DNA of 15,770 nt from CAZMHL01 sp045605445 (GTDB lineage: Bacteria; Bacillota; Clostridia; RGIG6154), in the NCBI GenBank assembly GCA_045605445.1, contig JAZUPZ010000034.1, positions 1-15,770 on the forward strand. Reading direction: 5' to 3'. The position numbers and the translations under genes were made by a program. The notes under the pieces were generated by a model. It worked only from the letters and a program-made list of their open reading frames with translations. It searched no databases and had not been told where the DNA came from. How positions within the stretch are numbered: position 1 is the first letter of the stretch; every line of letters begins with the position of its first letter. Shown piece by piece: positions 14,201 to 15,770 of this stretch.

Positions 14201-15770
14201 AAGAGTTGTAATATCAAGATTCTGTTCAACACCTGCAATACCTGACTTAAGAACCATTGTATGAATTCTTGTTCCGTTTGCAGCTGTACCGCCTACAGTC
14301 GGATAACCGTAAACCTGATTTATGTAAAGATAGCTTGAGCTTGAAGGACTGTATGGAGTAGCCTTAACATTAAGAGTAACCTTTCTTGCAGGAACTTCAT
14401 TTTCAAGGTCAAGAGTTACATAAACGTAACTTCTCTGCTGATAAACTGAGCTTGAAATAGGATGTTTTGTATTTACGCTTGCTGTTCCTGTTGCACCTGA
14501 GGTTACTGATTTAACTTCGTTATCATAAGCCGCAGTAGTGTCATCGTAAGCACCAAGTTTAACAAGAGCTTTGTCATCAAAAGTAACGTCTGCCGCCGCT
14601 TTCTTTGTAACTGTCCATGTAGCCTTAAGAGTTACTTTTCCGTTAACTGTAACAGCATCTCCTGCATTATATGTATTAACGCCGTCAGTCCAATTAACAA
14701 ATGTATAATCAACTGTTTTTGCAGTTTTTACAGGAGCCGGAAGGGTTACCTGTTCACCCTTTGCATACTGAGTTTCTGAAGCTCCGTCGCAGTTTTCAAG
14801 TGTAAGAATTGCACCTTCTGTATAGCTCTGAGTAAAGGTTACGTTTTCGTCGTAAACTCTGAAGCTTTCACCTGCTTCGTATACTTCTCCGTCTGCACTG
14901 CAAACCCAGCCGTTTACGAAATAGCCATCTTTTTCAGGAATCTCAGGAAGAGTAATTGTGTTATAAGGAACAAGTGAAACTGTTTTAGAAGCTGTCAAGC
15001 CCTTATCGTCAACAAAGGAAGCTGAAACGCTTTCAACCATTGTTGCCTGAATTGAGAAGTTTTCTTCAAGATGCATATCTGCAAATGAATATTTTTCTCT
15101 GTCATTTTCAATACCGCATACAGGTTCAAAATTAAGGTAAATATAATTATCTCCTGCTGCAAGACGTTCCTTTATAAATGTTGTAATATTATATTCCTGT
15201 TCTGCACCATCTGCAAGTTCAAAGGTTGCAAGAAGTGTTCCTTCAGGAATGTCTGAAAGATAAAGGTTTGGTGCAGTTGCGCCGCTTTCATAAAGTTCTT
15301 TTGTGGTATTATACTGTTCTTCGGTAAGAACACTAAGCGGAACAGCACCTTCGCTTAAGTTTATATCGTTAAACTTGAATTTAAGAAGTGCACTTGTGAA
15401 GTTAACACCTGCAAGGCTTGAAATATTAACTTTAAGCATATAAGCACTTGAATTTGCATAAGAACGGTTACCGTATTTAACAGTTGTAGGATCAACTGTA
15501 ATTGCCGCCATTAAGTCAGGGTCATTACCGTCTGCAGTTGTTGCAAAGTGCATTGTTTCGGTTGCAAGAATTGCATTGATTTCTGTTATTTCTTCTTCTG
15601 TAGGCTCGGTTTTTCTTGCAAGAAGCTTTCCGTCTGTTGTAAAGTCGTAATAATAGCTTCCGTATTTGTAGTTCTTAACTGTTATTGCAGAGCCGTCTGC
15701 TCTCTTAAACAGATATCTTGCTCCGTCAACGTCCTGCCAGCCTGTCTGGAATTCTCCGTCTATGTAATAT
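11258..15770 (-). CDS. Very large modular surface protein with an SGNH/GDSL-like domain (N-terminus outside window)
   Basis: At least 1503 residues are visible and the frame is open to the right edge; the start and signal peptide are missing. The Met at 15553 is internal and is used here only as residue 1. Before it lie 72 more residues that include a cell-wall/choline-binding-type repeat (YYIDGEFQTGWQDVDGARYLF). In order: DNRLRE/CBM-like beta domain D1 (1-172), InlB-type repeats R1 and R2 (175-316), D2 (318-490), R3 (491-560), the SGNH domain (568-855), R4 (857-924), D3 (925-1098), R5 and R6 (1100-1236) and D4 (1240-1428). The SGNH domain shows FIGNSYVYWG with Ser583, Asn704 in LGNH, and Asp768/His771 in DGYHEN, resembling the DUF4886 group of esterase-like hydrolases. 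There is no LPxTG at the C-terminus, so the wall-binding repeats probably hold it on the cell. Deacetylation of a polysaccharide is a plausible but unproven role. Confidence 0.85.
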   Translation of the reverse strand, partial: YYIDGEFQTGWQDVDGARYLFKRADGSAITVKNYKYGSYYYDFTTDGKLLARKTEPTEEEITEINAILATETMHFATTADGNDPDLMAAITVDPTTVKYGNRSYANSSAYMLKVNISSLAGVNFTSALLKFKFNDINLSEGAVPLSVLTEEQYNTTKELYESGATAPNLYLSDIPEGTLLATFELADGAEQEYNITTFIKERLAAGDNYIYLNFEPVCGIENDREKYSFADMHLEENFSIQATMVESVSASFVDDKGLTASKTVSLVPYNTITLPEIPEKDGYFVNGWVCSADGEVYEAGESFRVYDENVTFTQSYTEGAILTLENCDGASETQYAKGEQVTLPAPVKTAKTVDYTFVNWTDGVNTYNAGDAVTVNGKVTLKATWTVTKKAAADVTFDDKALVKLGAYDDTTAAYDNEVKSVTSGATGTASVNTKHPISSSVYQQRSYVYVTLDLENEVPARKVTLNVKATPYSPSSSSYLYINQVYGYPTVGGTAANGTRIHTMVLKSGIAGVEQNLDITTLYNDAIGSKLYFKLYGSYANDLRAANTVKLDVTNLDITVTPVENGDYAVEFEEGAESIIANANEKVTLPGCTKTVSGRKFAGWTDGTNTYAEGAEYTVISNVTFTPIFEVDPENQTIAQKAFDGKKVMFIGNSYVYWGNCVIRKGRYDFYWNDRKDDIGYFHQLCKENGADVTVRNWCFSAHTIYHTFDGPCNNGIQCNGYSHEDLIKDKYFDYVFVSPHAASGEEKNIEANFDYVMNYFRQYNPNVKFIVLGNHAVRGVTNRNESFPGIYNYFETLKEKGVIVADWGVIVKDIVDGTRKVPGALYDYDINTFVCTGDGYHENALSGYLTALISYCAVTGERAEGQPYEFCFDKTRDPEFNLENYRSTYYKNDTDTNFLEIFHSPDDMRGLQRLVDIYLGNYVPTGVTLTLENCDDPSETEYEELTRVTLPTPTKSAKTVEYTFEGWTDGEKTYKAGETITIEKDMTLTATWSSEANGSVFDVEFDDKSLVKQGHYDEETATTDNTIKSITTGITGSVNINARNTYSSSQGYLDRPYVYAKLNLKNEVEADKVLLNLKGSGIGTGKIYAYSVSNAPVVGEEVETGTLAATFNISATSGDTLQSIDITDVYNSAVGSDFYLRLYGWYGNDKRYINAVTLDADSLSLTVSTNGSGAYIVSFDGGADNIMMDAGEITLPDYENVPEGKQFIGWTDGTTTYNAGDAYTVTGSVSFTAKFIEPAVLTYDNNGTVTSQSYVLGTTVTVETPESLTATIGSYTFNGWTDGTTTYNPGDSITLNEDVTLTAVWVYTGGEGTLTWNESWYFANPYANKAVTDTTIGTLTKNPTGAKYLFRGPSTGDKWTSAYYAKIDLRGLKNVSNATLSVYHLKFNTQVKASVYDITEADYNALFATAESGSTINTTDLPASTAIVTKTFSSSSAAGTYRAEIDITDYIAEKVASGADYAYIKVANSATASSSTTDSWRVSNFATSSYITITTSDDVTE
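12056..12985 (-). repeat. Repeat-beta domain-repeat cassette B (R4-D3-R5), downstream of the SGNH domain
   Basis: Protein residues 857-1166. LTLENCDDPSETEY, FDDKSLVKQGHYDEET and GKQFIGWTDGTTTY align collinearly with cassette A, including the shared AKTV-(D/E)-YTF segment. This indicates an internal duplication with the SGNH domain between the two copies. Confidence 0.75.
12989..13852 (-). other. SGNH/GDSL (DUF4886-like) catalytic domain within the surface protein
   Basis: Block I is GNS with Ser583 (numbered from Met 15553) where classical enzymes have GDS; the oxyanion Asn is probably Asn704. Block V is Asp768-Gly-Tyr-His771, which gives a complete Ser-His-Asp triad. The domain carries eight or more cysteines, more than the rest of the protein, so disulfides or a metal site are possible. 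Confidence 0.7.
13874..14815 (-). repeat. Repeat-beta domain-repeat cassette A (R2-D2-R3), upstream of the SGNH domain
   Basis: Protein residues 247-560. R2 (LTLENCDGASETQY...TFVNWTDG), D2 (FDDKALVKLGAYDDTT) and R3 (GRKFAGWTDGTNTY) resemble, block by block, the cassette on the far side of the SGNH domain. Confidence 0.75.

Noticed and set aside
11258..15770. LPxTG sortase anchoring of the surface protein
   Set aside because: The C-terminus ends in TTSDDVTE with no LPxTG, hydrophobic stretch or basic tail; the cell-wall-binding repeat near the right edge is the likelier anchor.
1..15770. CRISPR array, tRNA/rRNA, prophage or transposase genes
   Set aside because: No regularly spaced repeats, RNA-gene landmarks or mobile-element proteins were found on either strand.

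Overview
The window looks like a chromosomal segment of an uncultured or poorly characterised member of the Clostridia (Firmicutes). The evidence is a full-length Spo0A, AT-rich spacers with sigma-A type promoters, strong AGGAGG-type Shine-Dalgarno sites, two AraC/cupin regulators and a modular secreted protein with a cell-wall-binding repeat. The surface protein, the GH3 enzyme and the sugar or cyclitol-type catabolic genes suggest a host-associated or plant-polymer-degrading anaerobe, but nothing here fixes the genus. No rRNA, tRNA, CRISPR array, phage gene or intact insertion sequence was recognised.

Layout, left to right. (1) Positions 1-2483, minus strand, hold a tightly packed four-gene catabolic operon. 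In transcription order it is a frameshifted SDR, an intact SDR, a divergent type I 3-dehydroquinate-dehydratase-like protein, and an MDR/quinone-oxidoreductase-like protein cut by the window edge. An AraC-family regulator (2598-3356, plus strand) diverges from it, and the two promoters overlap. (2) Positions 3487-4584 encode the conserved GTPase/ATPase YchF, with its own promoter and a terminator shared with the convergent gene. (3) Positions 4630-7090, minus strand, hold a HAD phosphatase-like gene with a one-base frameshift at an A8 run, overlapping by one base a cytoplasmic NagZ-like GH3 glycosidase. They diverge from a plus-strand set at 7202-8545: a second AraC regulator, a DUF1653 protein and a small HMA metal-binding protein. 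(4) Positions 8580-9347, minus strand, encode spo0A as a single gene. Its upstream region has a good sigma-A promoter, two tandem 0A boxes and a large near-perfect palindrome around the -35 element. (5) Positions 9595-11061, minus strand, encode a secreted protein with a copper-amine-oxidase-N-type domain and a probable beta-propeller. (6) From 11258 to the right edge, minus strand, runs a very large modular surface protein with an SGNH/GDSL-like catalytic domain embedded among InlB-type repeats and DNRLRE/CBM-like beta domains.

How the genes may work together. Regions 1 and 3 are each a metabolic operon with a divergent AraC regulator, the usual arrangement for ligand-induced catabolic genes. 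Region 1 combines dehydrogenases, a Schiff-base dehydratase-like enzyme and an enoyl/quinone-type reductase, which would fit oxidation, dehydration and reduction of a cyclic polyol or hydroaromatic acid (inference). Region 6 supplies a wall-attached, probably esterase-like surface enzyme. The most unusual items are the divergent dehydroquinase-like operon, the spo0A promoter architecture and an Asp-to-Cys change in Spo0A's acidic pocket, and the duplicated repeat cassettes bracketing the SGNH domain. The two frameshifts are both single-base losses at A runs and may be real, slippage-rescued, or sequence errors.
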